A stretch of 64,000 nt of DNA from Sphingorhabdus pulchriflava (GTDB lineage Bacteria > Pseudomonadota > Alphaproteobacteria > Sphingomonadales > Sphingomonadaceae): NCBI RefSeq assembly GCF_003367235.1, contig NZ_QRGP01000001.1, positions 2,046,001 to 2,110,000 on the forward strand, read 5' to 3'. Under the pieces are notes generated by a model. That model was not told the origin of the DNA. It saw only the letters and a list, made by a program, of their open reading frames with translations, and did no database searches. Below, piece after piece: positions 17,063-27,854 of this stretch. A program made the translations under genes and the position numbers. The stretch's first letter is position 1, and each line of letters begins with the position of its first letter.

Positions 17063-19000
17063 TCAAACCACCAGTTGCGCGCCTAGTGCAACAATCCGGT
17101 TCGAGGGAATCTGAAAAAATTCCGCGGGATTATAGGCATTTCGCTGCAGGAAAATGAGGATCATATCCTGCCAGATGGGCAAACCTTCGTCCTTTGATGC
17201 CGACAGCACGTTGCGCCCGACAAAATAGCTTGTCGTCATCGGGTTAAGCTTGTCCATGCCTTTGGGGATTGCGGCCGCCAGATCATTCGGCACATCAGGC
17301 GTATCCATGAATCCATAGCGAAGGATCACGCGCGCGAAGTCTTCGTTCACGATTGTATATTCCGCGCGCTGGTCGGCTGGCACATGCGGCACGCCCGACG
17401 TGCGAACCGTCAGCACCAGATTGCGGGCGTGCAGTACACGATTGTGTTTCAGATTGTGCAGGATTGTACCCGGCACGCCGTCCGGATTGGCTGAGAGATA
17501 AACAGCTGTCCCATCAACCCGCGACGGCGGGCGCTTGGCCAGCGTTGCGGCGAGTTCGGCCAGCGTCATCGTCCCTTCATTCTCTTTTTCGTCGATTACA
17601 CGCTTGCCGCGCACCCAGATCCAGATGATCAGGCAGATGAATGCACCGACCGCCAAAGGTACCCAACCGCCATCAACAACACGGAGGATATTGGCACCGA
17701 AGAAGATAAAGTCGATCGTCAGGAACGGAACAATCACCAGCAGCGACTTTGCGAGACTCCATTTCCAAAGCTTGTGCACCACGACAAAGGCGAGGCACGT
17801 CGTAACGACCATCGTGCCAGTTACCGCAATGCCATAAGCCGAGGCCATGGACGACGAATTGCGGAACTGCACGACCAGCAGCCAAACGCCCAGCAAGAGC
17901 ATCCAGTTGATCGCCGGAATGTAAATTTGACCAGAGCTGCCCGGCGACGTTTGAACAATTTTCATGCGCGGAAGCAGCCCAAGCTGAATGGCTTGCTGGG
18001 TCAACGAATAGGCGCCGGTGATTACGGCTTGGCTCGCGATAATCGTTGCAAGCCCCGCCAGAATGATGAGCGGGACGCGCAGAAATTCCGGCGACATCAG
18101 GAAGAACCAGTCGCGCGTTTCCAACGCTATACCTGCCGCCTGTGCCTCACGCAACGCTGCCATGGCAAAGGCGCCCTGACCAAAATAGTTTAGTGCCAGT
18201 GCAGGGAACACCAAAGCAAACCAGGCCAGTCGAATAGGGAAACGACCGAAATGGCCCATGTCCGCGGTCAGCGCCTCGGCACCGGTAACGGTCAGAAAGA
18301 CAGAGCCAAGAACGATCAGCCCGATCATCCCGTTGCTGGTGAGGAAAGAAACGGCATGGTGCGGCGAAAGTGCGCCCAAAATGCTTGGGTAATCCGAGAT
18401 GTGCATCGCGCCCAATCCGCCGATGGCCAGAAACCAGACGACGCAGATCGGGCCGAACAGTTTGGAGACGGCAGCCGTTCCGCGAAATTGAATGGCAAAC
18501 AGCGCGATGAGGATCACCAGCGTGATATTGATGATGACTTGTTCGGAGATATTCTCGCCGATGCCGGGGATGGTCTTCGTGCCCTCAACTGCCGAGAGAA
18601 CCGAGAGCGCAGGCGTGATGATAGCGTCGCCATAAAACAGCGCAGCACCCACGGCACCGAGCGCCAATACCGCGCCTTTGCGCCCACCAATGCCGCGACC
18701 GGCAAGCGCCAAGAGTGCAAGCACACCGCCTTCGCCGTCATTGTCGGCACGCATCAGGAAGATTACATATTTGACCGTGACGACGAGGATCAGCGACCAG
18801 AGCGCGAGGCTGAGGACGCCAAATATCGCCGCTTCCTGAATGCCGCTGGTCGACGAGTGATGCAGCGCTTCTCGAAAGGCGTATAGCGGGCTGGTTCCGA
18901 TATCACCGAAAACCACCCCAATGGCGCCAATGGTGAGGGCCGCGAGCGAATGTTTGTGAATGTCTTGAGAATCAACTGAACCCGAATGCGTATCATGCAT
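17063..19000 (-). CDS. kup: Potassium transporter Kup
   Basis: A 645-residue KUP/HAK family potassium uptake protein. About twelve membrane segments fill residues 20-460, starting with the signature ALTIGAIGVVFGDIGTSPLYAFREAL; a cytoplasmic C-terminal domain follows. The ATG at 19000 is chosen because AGAGG lies 9 bases before it and the homology begins shortly after; a longer frame from 19057 lacks such a site. It should import potassium with protons. It is monocistronic, with its own terminator. Confidence 0.96.
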   Translation of the reverse strand: MHDTHSGSVDSQDIHKHSLAALTIGAIGVVFGDIGTSPLYAFREALHHSSTSGIQEAAIFGVLSLALWSLILVVTVKYVIFLMRADNDGEGGVLALLALAGRGIGGRKGAVLALGAVGAALFYGDAIITPALSVLSAVEGTKTIPGIGENISEQVIINITLVILIALFAIQFRGTAAVSKLFGPICVVWFLAIGGLGAMHISDYPSILGALSPHHAVSFLTSNGMIGLIVLGSVFLTVTGAEALTADMGHFGRFPIRLAWFALVFPALALNYFGQGAFAMAALREAQAAGIALETRDWFFLMSPEFLRVPLIILAGLATIIASQAVITGAYSLTQQAIQLGLLPRMKIVQTSPGSSGQIYIPAINWMLLLGVWLLVVQFRNSSSMASAYGIAVTGTMVVTTCLAFVVVHKLWKWSLAKSLLVIVPFLTIDFIFFGANILRVVDGGWVPLAVGAFICLIIWIWVRGKRVIDEKENEGTMTLAELAATLAKRPPSRVDGTAVYLSANPDGVPGTILHNLKHNRVLHARNLVLTVRTSGVPHVPADQRAEYTIVNEDFARVILRYGFMDTPDVPNDLAAAIPKGMDKLNPMTTSYFVGRNVLSASKDEGLPIWQDMILIFLQRNAYNPAEFFQIPSNRIVALGAQLVV

Positions 19001-19170
19001 GACCGGAAACCTCTGTTGTGGGGCGGCGGCAAATACGCTTCTTATTTTGCAATGCAACAGAAATCTGAGAGCATTTTTTTCTATTAATTACTATGCATTT
19101 ATGGTCGCATTTTTCTCAATTTCGAAAGTTGAGATTAGATTTTTCTCGCAACTGCACCATCCGACTCAAC

Positions 19171-19200
19171 AAAAAGGCCAGCGAGTTTCCCCACCGGCCT
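19171..19200 (-). terminator. Rho-independent terminator after groEL
   Basis: In the minus-strand RNA a 9-pair stem (two G-U pairs) encloses the loop GGGAAACT and is followed by TTTTT. It lies about 34 bases after the groEL stop and resembles the kup terminator closely in the 5' arm and loop. Confidence 0.85.
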
Positions 19201-19233
19201 CTCTGTGTTTCAGCCTGAACTGAACGGCGAACC

Positions 19234-20898
<1,665 letters not shown>

Positions 20899-20956
20899 TC
20901 AAAAATGGCGGATTCTTCAGAAAGTAGAGGGTATATCCCCCCTATCGGGCCAGTGT

Positions 20957-21244
20957 TCAGCCCACGATTCCCAAAATGTCCGATTCCTTCATGATCAGCA
21001 GGTCTTCGCCGTCGATCTTGACTTCGGTGCCCGACCATTTGCCGAACAGGATTTTGTCGCCAACTTTGACGTCGAGCTTAATGCGCTCGCCATCTTCGTT
21101 ATAGGCGCCTTCGCCAGCGGCGACGATTTCGCCTTCTTGCGGCTTTTCTTGCGCGCTGTCAGGGATGATGATCCCGCCAGCGGTTTTTGCTTCTGCCTCG
21201 ACACGACGGACGAGGACGCGGTCATGCAACGGACGAAATTTCAT
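20957..21244 (-). CDS. groS: Co-chaperonin GroES
   Basis: A 95-residue Gro[18 protein letters not shown], the mobile loop region with [20 protein letters not shown] and the C-terminal [10 protein letters not shown] are typical. The ATG at 21244 has AGGAAGG upstream; a longer frame to 21304 is not needed. It is the first gene of the groESL operon, 76 bases downstream of a CIRCE element. Confidence 0.97.
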   Translation of the reverse strand: MKFRPLHDRVLVRRVEAEAKTAGGIIIPDSAQEKPQEGEIVAAGEGAYNEDGERIKLDVKVGDKILFGKWSGTEVKIDGEDLLIMKESDILGIVG

Positions 21245-21319
21245 GCCATGCCTTCCTTTTTGGGTTGATGACGCGGAAGAGAGGCAGAAATGCGCACTCC
21301 CCATACGCCTGAATCACTA

Positions 21320-21346
21320 TTAGCACTCACTCATGTTGAGTGCTAA
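21320..21346 (-). promoter_or_regulatory. CIRCE operator (HrcA binding) of groESL
   Basis: TTAGCACTC and GAGTGCTAA, separated by exactly 9 bases, are a perfect match to the CIRCE consensus. The HrcA repressor binds this element to keep groESL low until heat or protein misfolding inactivates it. hrcA is not in the window. Confidence 0.97.
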
Positions 21347-21411
21347 CGGTGGCGAGATAGGGATTATCCCGCTCAGGTCAAGCGCCGCCGCGCAAAAAAA
21401 TGCACAGAGCT

Positions 21412-21437
21412 GTAACTATTACTGCATCGCTGGCGAA
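21412..21437 (+). promoter_or_regulatory. Candidate SigF-type ECF promoter of the bufferin operon
   Basis: GTAACT (21412-21417), a 16-base spacer, then CGAA (21434-21437). The reported SigF consensus in Caulobacter is GTAACC-N16-CGAA upstream of DUF2282/DUF692 genes. The only difference here is the last base of the -35. The motif lies 79 bases before the precursor start codon, and the operon encodes the cognate sigma factor, so autoregulation is likely. Confidence 0.75.
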
Positions 21438-21516
21438 CCCCGTTGTGAAGCAGGCATTGCGTCGTGCTTCCGGACCATCCCCCTGGCCGAACACACATTC
21501 CTATCTGGAGGATATT

Positions 21517-21807
21517 ATGACCGTTTCTGTATTGAAAATCGCAGCCGCTGCTGCGGCTCTTTCCGCCGCTGCCGCAATTGCAGCAACGCCCGCTACTGCT
21601 GCCGCCGGTGCCAAGGAAAAATGCTACGGCGTTGCCCTGAAAGCCAAGAATGATTGCGCCGCGGGCCCGGGCACCAGCTGCGCCGGCACCTCGACTGTCG
21701 ACTATCAGGGCAATGCCTGGAAATATGTTACCAAGGGCAGCTGCGTGAAGATGGGCGGATCGCTCAGTGCAAAGACTGGCAATGCCAAGCCGGTTCCGCA
21801 GAGCTGA
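21517..21807 (+). CDS. bufA1: DUF2282 bufferin-type RiPP precursor
   Basis: A 96-residue exported peptide. Residues 1-29 are a signal peptide rich in alanine ending ATPATA-AA. The mature part has four cysteines at 36, 47, 55 and 76 in the conserved context [34 protein letters not shown] and GSC. This is the DUF2282 family, now called bufferins: peptides whose core cysteines are converted by a DUF692/MNIO enzyme into thiooxazole rings and that sequester copper in the periplasm. The ATG at 21517 has GGAGG 5 bases upstream. The modification enzyme and partner follow directly. The assignment to copper is by analogy with Caulobacter. Confidence 0.9.
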   Translation: MTVSVLKIAAAAAALSAAAAIAATPATAAAGAKEKCYGVALKAKNDCAAGPGTSCAGTSTVDYQGNAWKYVTKGSCVKMGGSLSAKTGNAKPVPQS

Positions 21808-21828
21808 GATCTGCGCTAAAGTCTGCGG

Positions 21829-22710
21829 ATGGACATGACGGCCAATCAGACGGCGCAACCCGGATATTCCGGTGCCCTCCCCCCCAAAGCCGGGATCGGG
21901 TTGAAGCCGCAACATTATGATGCCGTCCTCGACGCAGAAACCCAACCGGGTCGCCCCGCCTGGGTCGAGGTCCATCCGCAAAACTATTTCTGCGATGGCG
22001 GCCCTCCGCATCGCTGGCTGGCCGCTGTCGCAGAACAATATCCGATCAGTTTCCATTCGGTCGGCTTGTCGCTGGGTACGGCTGACGGACTGATCGACGA
22101 CCAACTCGACCGTCTGGCTGCACTGTGCGAACGATATCAGCCAGCGATAGTATCCGACCATCTGAGCTTCAGCGGCAACGCGCATGATCGCTATGCCGAT
22201 CTATTGCCTGTCCCCTACACCAAAGAAGCACTCGATCATTTTGTCACACAGGTTGACCGCGTCCAGCAACGGCTCGGCCGTTCGATTCTGATCGAGAACC
22301 CCTCCTGCTATCTGGCCTATGCCGACAATGAAATGTCGGAGACCGATTTCCTCGCCCAACTGATCGGGAGGACGGGTTGCGGACTTCTTCTCGACATCAA
22401 CAATATTGTCGTCACAACGGGTAATCTGGGCGAAAATCCGCGTGCATGGCTTTCGCAGATTGAGGCGGAGTGGGTTGGTGAAATCCATCTTGCAGGCCAT
22501 GCGACCGAAATCCACGAAAGCGGCCCGCTTTATATTGACGATCACGGCAGTGCGGTGGGCGATGTTGCCTGGATGCATTATTTCGATTTCATCGCGACAC
22601 ATGGTGCGAAACCGACGCTAATCGAATGGGATACCAATACCCCCGATTATGCGACCTATATGGCCGAGGCGGACAAGGCGCAGGCGATCCTCGATGCCGT
22701 CGCTCGCTGA
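21829..22710 (+). CDS. bufB: DUF692/MNIO multinuclear iron RiPP-modifying enzyme
   Basis: A 293-residue TIM-barrel oxidase of the MNIO family (DUF692), which uses a multi-iron centre and oxygen to remodel cysteine residues of its precursor. Likely metal ligands are His76 (FHSVGLS), His111 (SDHLSFS), Glu156 (IENPS), Asp189 (LLDINN), His220 (EIHLAGH), Asp238/His239 (DDHG) and Glu266 (IEWDT). All family positions appear intact. It follows the precursor by 21 bases and overlaps the DUF2063 partner by 17 bases. The start at 21829 has a poor ribosome-binding site, and a second ATG two codons on is equally possible. Confidence 0.92.
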   Translation: MDMTANQTAQPGYSGALPPKAGIGLKPQHYDAVLDAETQPGRPAWVEVHPQNYFCDGGPPHRWLAAVAEQYPISFHSVGLSLGTADGLIDDQLDRLAALCERYQPAIVSDHLSFSGNAHDRYADLLPVPYTKEALDHFVTQVDRVQQRLGRSILIENPSCYLAYADNEMSETDFLAQLIGRTGCGLLLDINNIVVTTGNLGENPRAWLSQIEAEWVGEIHLAGHATEIHESGPLYIDDHGSAVGDVAWMHYFDFIATHGAKPTLIEWDTNTPDYATYMAEADKAQAILDAVAR

Positions 22711-23425
22711 CGCCCAGCGCAATTTCATCGCGACGGTCAATGAAGGGCCGGATGCACTGGATGCCAGGCTGTTCGCCGGGACGCCGGAGCGCATCATCCT
22801 GGGCCTGAAGGCTCATGCCAATACGATCAGCCATGCCCGCCTTGCGGCACTCGAAGAGAGCTTCCCGCTGACCCGCGCCGAAATGGGCGAAACGCCTTTT
22901 AATGCACTGTGCCGCGATTTTGTCGAAACAACGCCCGCCAAAACTAGTGACCTTGCTCACATCGGCCGTCACTTTGCGTCGTTCCTTCAAAATTCAAACA
23001 TTCCCGCTGCTATCAGCGATCTTGCCACAATCGAATGGGCCTGGCTGGAAAGCTATCATGCCGCAGATCGGACGCCGCTGACGCTCGAAGCGGTGAGCGC
23101 GATGGCTGAAGCGGATTTACTGGCCCTGCTTGTCGAATTGCACCCAGCCGCGCGCCTTCACGTTTTACACGCGCCGCTGACGGCTTCGCTCGCGCATCTC
23201 GCTAGCGAAACAGATATGCCACGTGCTATTTTGGTTGTTCGCCCGGAGGCCGAAGTACGGCTGCTCGCCATTGACGCACGCACGCTCCAATGTGCCGAAA
23301 AATGTCAACGCACCACCACCATCGGTAACCTTCTCGCACTCGCCAGCGAACTAGGGGATGACACCGACCCCATCGGGCCGGTTCTGACCCTGATCGGCGC
23401 CGGCGCGCTGATCGCGATGGAGTGA
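22694..23425 (+). CDS. bufC: DUF2063 partner protein of the MNIO enzyme
   Basis: A 243-residue protein with an N-terminal DUF2063-type domain (SLADAQRNFIATV, then YANTISHARLAALEESFPLTRAEMG-like sequence, LCRDFVETTPAKTSDLAHIGRHFASFL) followed by a C-terminal half of the kind seen in bufferin clusters. Despite the family name 'putative DNA-binding', such proteins are thought to deliver the precursor to the MNIO enzyme, like a RiPP recognition element. The ATG at 22694 lies inside the end of bufB, which implies translational coupling. A start at 22649 would overlap much more. Confidence 0.87.
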   Translation: MPSLADAQRNFIATVNEGPDALDARLFAGTPERIILGLKAHANTISHARLAALEESFPLTRAEMGETPFNALCRDFVETTPAKTSDLAHIGRHFASFLQNSNIPAAISDLATIEWAWLESYHAADRTPLTLEAVSAMAEADLLALLVELHPAARLHVLHAPLTASLAHLASETDMPRAILVVRPEAEVRLLAIDARTLQCAEKCQRTTTIGNLLALASELGDDTDPIGPVLTLIGAGALIAME

Positions 23426-23428
23426 GAG

Positions 23429-23893
23429 ATGTTGCAGACGCTGACCCAACCCTATGACCGTTTTGTCGCCCTGATTTCCGGCGGATTTGTCGAATCTCTG
23501 ATGCTGCTATTTGTCCGTGTAACACTGGCGGGTATTTTCTGGCGCTCCGGGCGTACAAAGGTTGAGGAAGGCAGCTGGCTGTCCGTCAGCGAGAACACAA
23601 TCTACCAATTTGCCGACGATCCGTTCAACAAGGTGCCGGTGTTGCCAAGCGAGCTCGCCGCTTATCTGACAACCTATGCCGAACATGCTTTGCCGATACT
23701 GCTGGTGCTAGGCCTCTTTACGCGACTTTCCGCGCTGGCCTTGCTGGGCATGACTGTGGTGATCCAGATATTTGTGTTCCCCGAAGCGTGGTGGCAGGTG
23801 CATAGCCTTTGGGTTGCGTTGGCGCTGGTGCTGATCGTGCGCGGCGGCGGCGGCCTGTCGGTAGACCCATTGCTTTCAGGCCGCCGCGCATGA
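23429..23893 (+). CDS. bufD: DoxX-family membrane protein of the bufferin operon
   Basis: A 154-residue membrane protein with about four segments. The segments LLFVRVTLAGIFWRSGRTKVEEGSWLS, HALPILLVLGLFTRLSALALLGMTVVIQIFVFPEAW and the polar loop between them match DoxX. DoxX proteins are frequent fourth members of bufferin operons, but their role is unproven; a redox or quinol-linked function is only a guess. It starts 3 bases after bufC and overlaps the sigma factor (ATGA). Confidence 0.88.
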   Translation: MLQTLTQPYDRFVALISGGFVESLMLLFVRVTLAGIFWRSGRTKVEEGSWLSVSENTIYQFADDPFNKVPVLPSELAAYLTTYAEHALPILLVLGLFTRLSALALLGMTVVIQIFVFPEAWWQVHSLWVALALVLIVRGGGGLSVDPLLSGRRA

Positions 23894-24417
23894 TTGCGAA
23901 CGAGGAAGGGCTGCGCAGGCTGATGCGGATGTCGCAAACTGGCGACAAGCAGGCCTATGCCGTCCTCCTCGAACAATGTGGCAACTGGCTTGCCCGTTAT
24001 TTCCGGCAAAAAATTGCCCCTGACGCGATTGATGATCTGGTGCAGGACACGCTGATTTCTCTCCACCGCAAACGGTCAAGCTATGACCCGTCACGCCCGT
24101 TTTTGCCCTGGCTCGCCGCGATCGCGCGCTATCGCTGGGTGGATCGGCTGCGGCAAAGCTATCGCCAGCAGACCGAGGCGCTGGATCACCATGACGCGGC
24201 CGAGGAAAGTCATGAAGAGGTCGTTGGCGCGCGCATCAGCATAGATCGTCTGCTCGACCTCATCCCGCCACCGCAGGCGGAGGTCATCCGCATCGTCAAG
24301 ATCGATGGTCACAGTATCGCCGATGCCTGCAACCAGACCGGCCAGTCCGAAACATTGGTCAAAGTGAATATCCATCGCGGCCTGAAAAAACTGGCCGCCC
24401 TGATCGAGAATGAATGA
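23890..24417 (+). CDS. sigF: ECF sigma factor, SigF-like
   Basis: A 175-residue ECF sigma factor. Region 2 includes DAIDDLVQDTLISLHRKRSSYDPSRPFLPWLAAIARYRWVDRLR; region 4 includes LLDLIPPPQAEVIRIVKIDGHSIADACNQTGQSETLVKVNIHRGLKKL, a helix-turn-helix for the -35. It is most like Caulobacter SigF, which answers to metal and oxidative stress. The ATG overlaps the DoxX stop codon. The anti-sigma gene follows with an 8-base overlap. It probably drives the operon from the GTAACT-N16-CGAA site. Confidence 0.9.
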   Translation: MIANEEGLRRLMRMSQTGDKQAYAVLLEQCGNWLARYFRQKIAPDAIDDLVQDTLISLHRKRSSYDPSRPFLPWLAAIARYRWVDRLRQSYRQQTEALDHHDAAEESHEEVVGARISIDRLLDLIPPPQAEVIRIVKIDGHSIADACNQTGQSETLVKVNIHRGLKKLAALIENE

Positions 24418-25057
24418 AAAAATGAAACAGCCCTTCGACATTTTGCAGCTGGTCGACGAACTGGAGCCTGTGCGACCGATGAGCATGCGGCGCGCGTTGA
24501 TCTTGCCGGTCGGAATGACCGTTGCAGCGATAGCTATAATTGCGGCTTATGCCGGTCTCCGCGCAGACCTGATGGCAGGCGCACCGCACCCGATGTTCCT
24601 GTTGCGCGCAGGGACGCTGCTATTGCTGGGGCTGGTTTGTGCGGCGACATTGCTGGCAATGGCCAATCCCGGCGTCGGTCGTCATAGCAATGGCTGGAAA
24701 ACCGCGCTGGCTGCAGCTTTGCTCTTTCCACTGGCAGCGACGATTCTCGCCGTTGCGGAACAACCGAGCGGGTCTTCCGGCACGATGCAGTCCGGTATCC
24801 AGTGCCTGACCTTCAGCTTCGTCGGGGGATTTGCGACCGCCACTCCTATGGTGTTGTGGCTGCGCCGGGGGGCGCCGGTCGCGCCGGAAAAGGCAGGGTG
24901 GCTGACAGGGCTAGCCGCAGGTGGGTTGGGTGCCTTTGCCTATAATTTCCACTGCCCGTTCAACAGCATCGTCTACACGGGCTTTTGGTACTCACTGGCG
25001 GTCGGGATTTGCGCGCTGCTTGGTCGGCTGATCGTGCCGCGCCTGATCCGCTGGTAA
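24410..25057 (+). CDS. nrsF: NrsF-type (DUF1109) membrane anti-sigma factor
   Basis: A 215-residue protein with a short cytoplasmic N-terminus (MKQPFDILQLVDELEPVRPM) that would hold the sigma factor, then six predicted membrane segments. Cysteines at 132 (IQCLTF) and 182 (FHCPFNS) correspond to the two conserved NrsF cysteines reported to be needed for chromate/cadmium response in Caulobacter. Its last base directly abuts the convergent hisF stop codon, so there is no spacer for a separate terminator. Confidence 0.9.
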   Translation: MNEKMKQPFDILQLVDELEPVRPMSMRRALILPVGMTVAAIAIIAAYAGLRADLMAGAPHPMFLLRAGTLLLLGLVCAATLLAMANPGVGRHSNGWKTALAAALLFPLAATILAVAEQPSGSSGTMQSGIQCLTFSFVGGFATATPMVLWLRRGAPVAPEKAGWLTGLAAGGLGAFAYNFHCPFNSIVYTGFWYSLAVGICALLGRLIVPRLIRW

Positions 25058-25825
25058 TCAGCCGCGTGCAGGCAATCCCGCCGCCCGCAGCGCGGCATGT
25101 GCCTCGGCGATGCTATAGGTGCCAAAGTGGAAGATCGAGGCAGCCAGCACCGCGCTGGCATGGCCCTTGGTCACCCCTTCGATCAGATGGTCGAGCGTTC
25201 CCACGCCGCCGCTGGCTATCACCGGCACATTGACCGCATCGGCGATGGTGCGGGTGAGTTGGAGGTCAAAGCCGATCTTGGTGCCGTCACGGTCCATGCT
25301 GGTGACAAGCAATTCGCCCGCACCCAGTTCGGCAAGTTTCAGCGCATGTTCGACCGCGTCGATACCCGTCGGCTTGCGCCCGCCATGGGTGAAAATCTCC
25401 CAACCGTCGCGGCCATCGGACCAGCGCTTGGCATCGACCGAGGCGACGACGCACTGGCTGCCGAAACGTTCGGCGATGTCGGCCACGACCTCGGGCCGCG
25501 CGACCGCCGCGCTGTTAACCGCGACCTTGTCCGCACCCGCGAGCAGCAAGGCACGCGCATCCTCGCTGCTCCGCACCCCTCCGCCAACCGTTAGCGGCAT
25601 GAAGCACACCTCCGCCGTGCGGCGGACAACGTCCAAGATCGTGTCGCGCCCTTCATGGCTGGCAGTAATGTCGAGGAAGCAAAGCTCGTCCGCACCCGCT
25701 TCGTCATAGGCCTTGGCCTGCTCGACCGGATCGCCAGCGTCCTTGAGATCAACGAAATTGACGCCCTTGACCACGCGGCCATTGGCGACATCAAGGCAAG
25801 GAATGACACGGACGCGGACGGTCAT
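25058..25825 (-). CDS. hisF: Imidazole glycerol phosphate synthase cyclase subunit
   Basis: A 255-residue beta/alpha barrel that closes the imidazole ring using ammonia from His[21 protein letters not shown] carries the catalytic Asp, [13 protein letters not shown] and [16 protein letters not shown] carry the second catalytic Asp, and [13 protein letters not shown] holds a phosphate. It is the last gene of hisBHAF and overlaps hisA by 4 bases. Confidence 0.98.
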   Translation of the reverse strand: MTVRVRVIPCLDVANGRVVKGVNFVDLKDAGDPVEQAKAYDEAGADELCFLDITASHEGRDTILDVVRRTAEVCFMPLTVGGGVRSSEDARALLLAGADKVAVNSAAVARPEVVADIAERFGSQCVVASVDAKRWSDGRDGWEIFTHGGRKPTGIDAVEHALKLAELGAGELLVTSMDRDGTKIGFDLQLTRTIADAVNVPVIASGGVGTLDHLIEGVTKGHASAVLAASIFHFGTYSIAEAHAALRAAGLPARG

Positions 25826-26550
25826 CCCCGGTTCGCAATCCTGATCGCCGTCGCCAGATCCAGACGCCCATCATAGATCGCCCGCCCGGTAATCACGCCC
25901 TCAATCCCGTCCTGTGCGTGCAGGGCAAGGACGTGGATTTCGTCGATGCCCTTCACGCCGCCGCTGGCAATTACCGGAATATCGACCGCGCGCGCGAGGT
26001 CTACGGTCGCATCGATATTGCAGCCGGTCAGCATCCCGTCGCGGCCAACGTCGGTAAACAACAGGCTGGCAACGCCTGCGTCCTCGAACCGGCGGGCGAG
26101 GTCTATCACCGGCATATCCGATTTCTCGGCCCAGCCTTCGGTTGCGACAAAGCCGTCGCGCGCGTCGACCGCGACGACGATGCCGCCTTCAAATTCGCGC
26201 GCCATATCCTTGACGAATTGCGGGTCCTTGAGCGCCGCGGTGCCTATCACCAGCCGCGCCACGCCCAGATCGAACCAACGCTCAACGGTCTCGCGGTTGC
26301 GGATACCGCCGCCCAGCTGCACATAGCCGGGGAAATTTTCGATGATATATTCGACCGCTTCGGCGTTCTCCGGTTTTCCGGCAAAGGCCCCGTCGAGGTC
26401 GACTACGTGCAGATGTTCCGCCCCCGCCTCGGCAAACAGTAATGCCTGCGCAGCCGGATCATCGGCATAGACCGTGGCACGGTCCATATCGCCCTCGGCG
26501 AGGCGCACAACCTGACCACCTTTCAGGTCGATAGCTGGAAAAACGATCAT
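25822..26550 (-). CDS. hisA: ProFAR isomerase (1-(5-phosphoribosyl)-5-[(5-phosphoribosylamino)methylideneamino] imidazole-4-carboxamide isomerase)
   Basis: A 242-residue half-barrel-duplicated TIM barrel related to His[18 protein letters not shown] contains the catalytic Asp, [15 protein letters not shown] the second catalytic Asp, and [13 protein letters not shown] a phosphate loop. The ATG at 26550 overlaps the hisH stop (ATGA) and has GGAG upstream; a GTG 9 bases earlier is less likely. Confidence 0.97.
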   Translation of the reverse strand: MIVFPAIDLKGGQVVRLAEGDMDRATVYADDPAAQALLFAEAGAEHLHVVDLDGAFAGKPENAEAVEYIIENFPGYVQLGGGIRNRETVERWFDLGVARLVIGTAALKDPQFVKDMAREFEGGIVVAVDARDGFVATEGWAEKSDMPVIDLARRFEDAGVASLLFTDVGRDGMLTGCNIDATVDLARAVDIPVIASGGVKGIDEIHVLALHAQDGIEGVITGRAIYDGRLDLATAIRIANRG

Positions 26551-27164
26551 GGGTTCCACTCCAGAAATCTAGCGAGCGTGGCAATTCCATAAGATTGGCT
26601 TTTCTCAGGGTGGAATTGCACTCCGAGGATATTGTCCTTTGCCACAGCAGCCACGCGCGGGCCGCCATGATCGGTGGTCGCCAGTACATGCGCAGAATCA
26701 GCGGCGTCGAAATGATAGCCGTGAAGGAAATAAGCCTCTCCGGTCGCCACAACCGGATGCACACCGCGCACGGTTACATCGTTCCAGCCCATGTGCGGCA
26801 CCTTGAGACCCTGTACAGGTTCAATCGCGCGCACCGTGCCGCCGATCCAACCAAGTCCCTTTGTGCTGCCATGCTCGACACCTTCATCAGCAAGCAATTG
26901 CATACCGACGCATATACCTAGAAACGGCGCAGCATCGCGCAAAACACGTTGCTCCAATGCCTCGATCATCCCGTCGATGCCCGAGACACCCTCCATGCAA
27001 TGTGCAAAGGCACCGACACCGGGGAGGACTATGCGTTCAGCACGCGCAACAATCTCGGGATCAGCGGTTACGGCGATATCCGCCGCCCCCGCAGCCTTCA
27101 GCGCGTTTCGAACCGATTGGAGATTGCCCGCGCCATAGTCGATCAGCGCGATGCTCTCAGCCAC
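26547..27164 (-). CDS. hisH: Imidazole glycerol phosphate synthase glutaminase subunit
   Basis: A 205-residue class I glutamine amidotransferase. The nucleophile is the Cys of [11 protein letters not shown], and the His-x-Glu of the triad is in [13 protein letters not shown]. It supplies ammonia to HisF. It starts with GTG and overlaps hisB by 8 bases. Confidence 0.97.
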   Translation of the reverse strand: MAESIALIDYGAGNLQSVRNALKAAGAADIAVTADPEIVARAERIVLPGVGAFAHCMEGVSGIDGMIEALEQRVLRDAAPFLGICVGMQLLADEGVEHGSTKGLGWIGGTVRAIEPVQGLKVPHMGWNDVTVRGVHPVVATGEAYFLHGYHFDAADSAHVLATTDHGGPRVAAVAKDNILGVQFHPEKSQSYGIATLARFLEWNP

Positions 27165-27750
27165 CTAATATCCCCTTGGTCGAGGGGATTGCCCCGCCCT
27201 TGCGCGGATCAATCTCGACCGCCTGCCGCATCGCGCGGGCAAAACCCTTGTAGATGCTCTCGGCGATATGGTGGTTGTTCTTGCCATAGAGCAATTCGAT
27301 ATGCAGCGTCAGCCCGACCGCATCGGCAATCGAGTGGAACCAGTGCTCGAACAGCTCGGTATCCATCTCACCCAGCCGTTCCTGCGTGAAGCCTGCCTTC
27401 CAGACGAAATAGGGTCGCCCTGAAATGTCGAGCGCAACGCGGCTCAAAGTCTCATCCATTGGCGAATAGGCGCTGCCATAGCGCATGATCCCGCCCTTAT
27501 CGCCCAGCGCCTTCAGGATCGCTTGCCCGATAGCAATCGCACTGTCCTCAGCCGTATGATGTTGGTCGACATGCAGGTCGCCCTTGATGCGGCAGCTTAT
27601 GTCGATCATCGAGTGGCGCGAGAACTGCTCGATCATATGATCAAGAAAGCCGATCCCGGTCGAAATTTCATACTGACCGGTGCCGTCGAGATTCACCTCG
27701 ACCGCAATTTCGGTTTCCTTGGTGTTCCGGTCGATAGAGGCGGTGCGCAT
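27157..27750 (-). CDS. hisB: Imidazoleglycerol-phosphate dehydratase
   Basis: A 197-residue monofunctional HisB. The metal-binding repeats are complete: [33 protein letters not shown], the second-half [19 protein letters not shown] and [18 protein letters not shown]. It removes water from imidazole glycerol phosphate. It is first in the hisBHAF operon and divergent from sspB. Confidence 0.98.
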   Translation of the reverse strand: MRTASIDRNTKETEIAVEVNLDGTGQYEISTGIGFLDHMIEQFSRHSMIDISCRIKGDLHVDQHHTAEDSAIAIGQAILKALGDKGGIMRYGSAYSPMDETLSRVALDISGRPYFVWKAGFTQERLGEMDTELFEHWFHSIADAVGLTLHIELLYGKNNHHIAESIYKGFARAMRQAVEIDPRKGGAIPSTKGILGG

Positions 27751-27854
27751 GGCTGTGCGCTATAGGCCGATAATGGCCAAGTGCAAGCCTGTGCGCCTTT
27801 CTTCGGCTAAAGTTCATCTTGATTTCAACGCGCGGTCAGTCCACCAAGGCGCGC

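Noticed and set aside
21373-22185. 270-residue minus-strand open frame across the bufferin precursor and MNIO start
   Set aside because: It is antisense to conserved genes and would run through the SigF-type promoter; its composition is cysteine/glycine-rich in a way expected from the complement of alanine-rich code.
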